Shown here piece by piece: positions 5,352 to 5,848 of a stretch of DNA of 5,848 bases; within the stretch, counting starts at the first letter, position 1; each line of letters opens with the position of its first letter. The stretch comes from Marinagarivorans sp. UBA5868 (lineage in GTDB: Bacteria; Pseudomonadota; Gammaproteobacteria; Pseudomonadales; Cellvibrionaceae): positions 1 through 5,848 of the forward strand of contig DJFQ01000198.1 of assembly GCA_002432095.1 (NCBI GenBank), given 5' to 3'. Both the position numbers and the translations under genes were made by a program. The notes under the pieces were generated by a model that saw nothing but the letters and a program-made list of their open reading frames with translations, had not been told where the DNA came from and made no database searches.

Positions 5352-5848
5352 ATGTCTGTCAGCCAAGCGGTGCGTCACGACTGGACGCGCGACGAGATTC
5401 TCGCCCTGTTCAACCGGCCTTTCAACGATTTGTTATTTCAGGCCCAGACAGTTCACCGCCAGCACTTCGATCCCAATCAGGTTCAGGTCAGCACCCTCTG
5501 TTCCATCAAAACCGGTGCCTGCCCGGAAGATTGCGCTTATTGCCCGCAAAGCGCCCGCTACGATACAGGCTTGGAGCGGGAAAAATTGATGGCGGTGGAG
5601 AAGGTGATCGAAGAAGCCCGCACCGCCAAATCCAGCGGCGCCACCCGCTTCTGCATGGGCGCCGCCTGGCGCTCGCCGAAAAATAAAGATATGGATTACG
5701 TCACCGCGATGGTGAAAGGCGTAAAAGAGTTGGGCATGGAAACCTGCATGACACTGGGCATGTTAAGCGCCGATCAGGCCCAGTCCCTGGCCAGTGCCGG
5801 CCTCGATTACTACAACCACAATCTCGACACCTCGCCGGAGTTTTATGG
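5352..5848 (+). CDS. bioB: Biotin synthase BioB, N-terminal part (cut by window end)
   Basis: Radical-SAM enzyme that inserts sulfur into dethiobiotin, the last step of biotin synthesis. The first 165 codons are present, about half of the roughly 346-residue family length. [16 protein letters not shown] carries the CxxxCxxC cysteines C57, C61 and C64 that bind the 4Fe-4S/SAM cluster. C101 in TRFCMGAAW and C132 in ETCMTLGML correspond to E. coli C97 and C128, ligands of the 2Fe-2S cluster that donates the sulfur. The segment [15 protein letters not shown] and the end [16 protein letters not shown] are nearly the same as in E. coli. A Cys (C50) replaces the Leu seen in E. coli just before SIKTGACP. 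The gene has its own promoter and ribosome binding site, and a BirA operator is likely. bioF, bioH, bioC or bioD would be expected downstream, outside the window. Confidence 0.98.
   Translation, partial: MSVSQAVRHDWTRDEILALFNRPFNDLLFQAQTVHRQHFDPNQVQVSTLCSIKTGACPEDCAYCPQSARYDTGLEREKLMAVEKVIEEARTAKSSGATRFCMGAAWRSPKNKDMDYVTAMVKGVKELGMETCMTLGMLSADQAQSLASAGLDYYNHNLDTSPEFY

Noticed and set aside
5293..5589. Plus-strand open frame of 98 codons overlapping the start of bioB
   Set aside because: It is out of frame with bioB, starts in the -10 box of the bioB promoter and has no ribosome binding site.

Overview
The window looks like a chromosomal segment of a marine or soil gammaproteobacterium, most likely from the Cellvibrionaceae/Pseudomonas side of the class. 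The grounds are a close BioB match to the E. coli and Pseudomonas proteins, a comF gene divergent from bioB (a common Pseudomonas-like arrangement), a typical SrkA/YihE kinase and a TRAP-type transporter. This placement is an inference from protein character and gene order. No database search was possible.

Layout. On the right, bioB (plus strand, cut by the window end) starts the biotin genes. It is divergent from comF (minus strand), and the 108-base gap between them holds a strong sigma-70 promoter overlapped by a probable BirA operator. Leftward on the minus strand follow comF, a 597-residue membrane PAS-GGDEF diguanylate cyclase with a possible sigma-54 promoter, srkA with its own -10 box, a 459-base gap, dctP (TRAP solute receptor, apparently a lipoprotein) and the first 30 codons of dctQ (TRAP small permease), cut by the window start. 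Every gene except bioB is on the minus strand.

The gap between srkA and dctP is the least ordinary part. On the plus strand it has a textbook intrinsic terminator (perfect 10-bp stem plus six T) with no coding sequence in front of it. Three further perfect short hairpins and a sigma-70-like promoter lie upstream. Together they outline a candidate structured small RNA of about 180 nt that I do not recognise. Its promoter shares its -10 region with an opposing promoter that fits dctPQ, and a GntR-like half-palindrome sits on the overlap, so transporter and RNA may be controlled together.

The genes do not form one pathway: biotin synthesis, DNA-uptake-related ComF, c-di-GMP signalling, stress kinase and carboxylate uptake are neighbours with separate promoters. 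No mobile elements, CRISPR arrays, tRNA or rRNA genes were seen.
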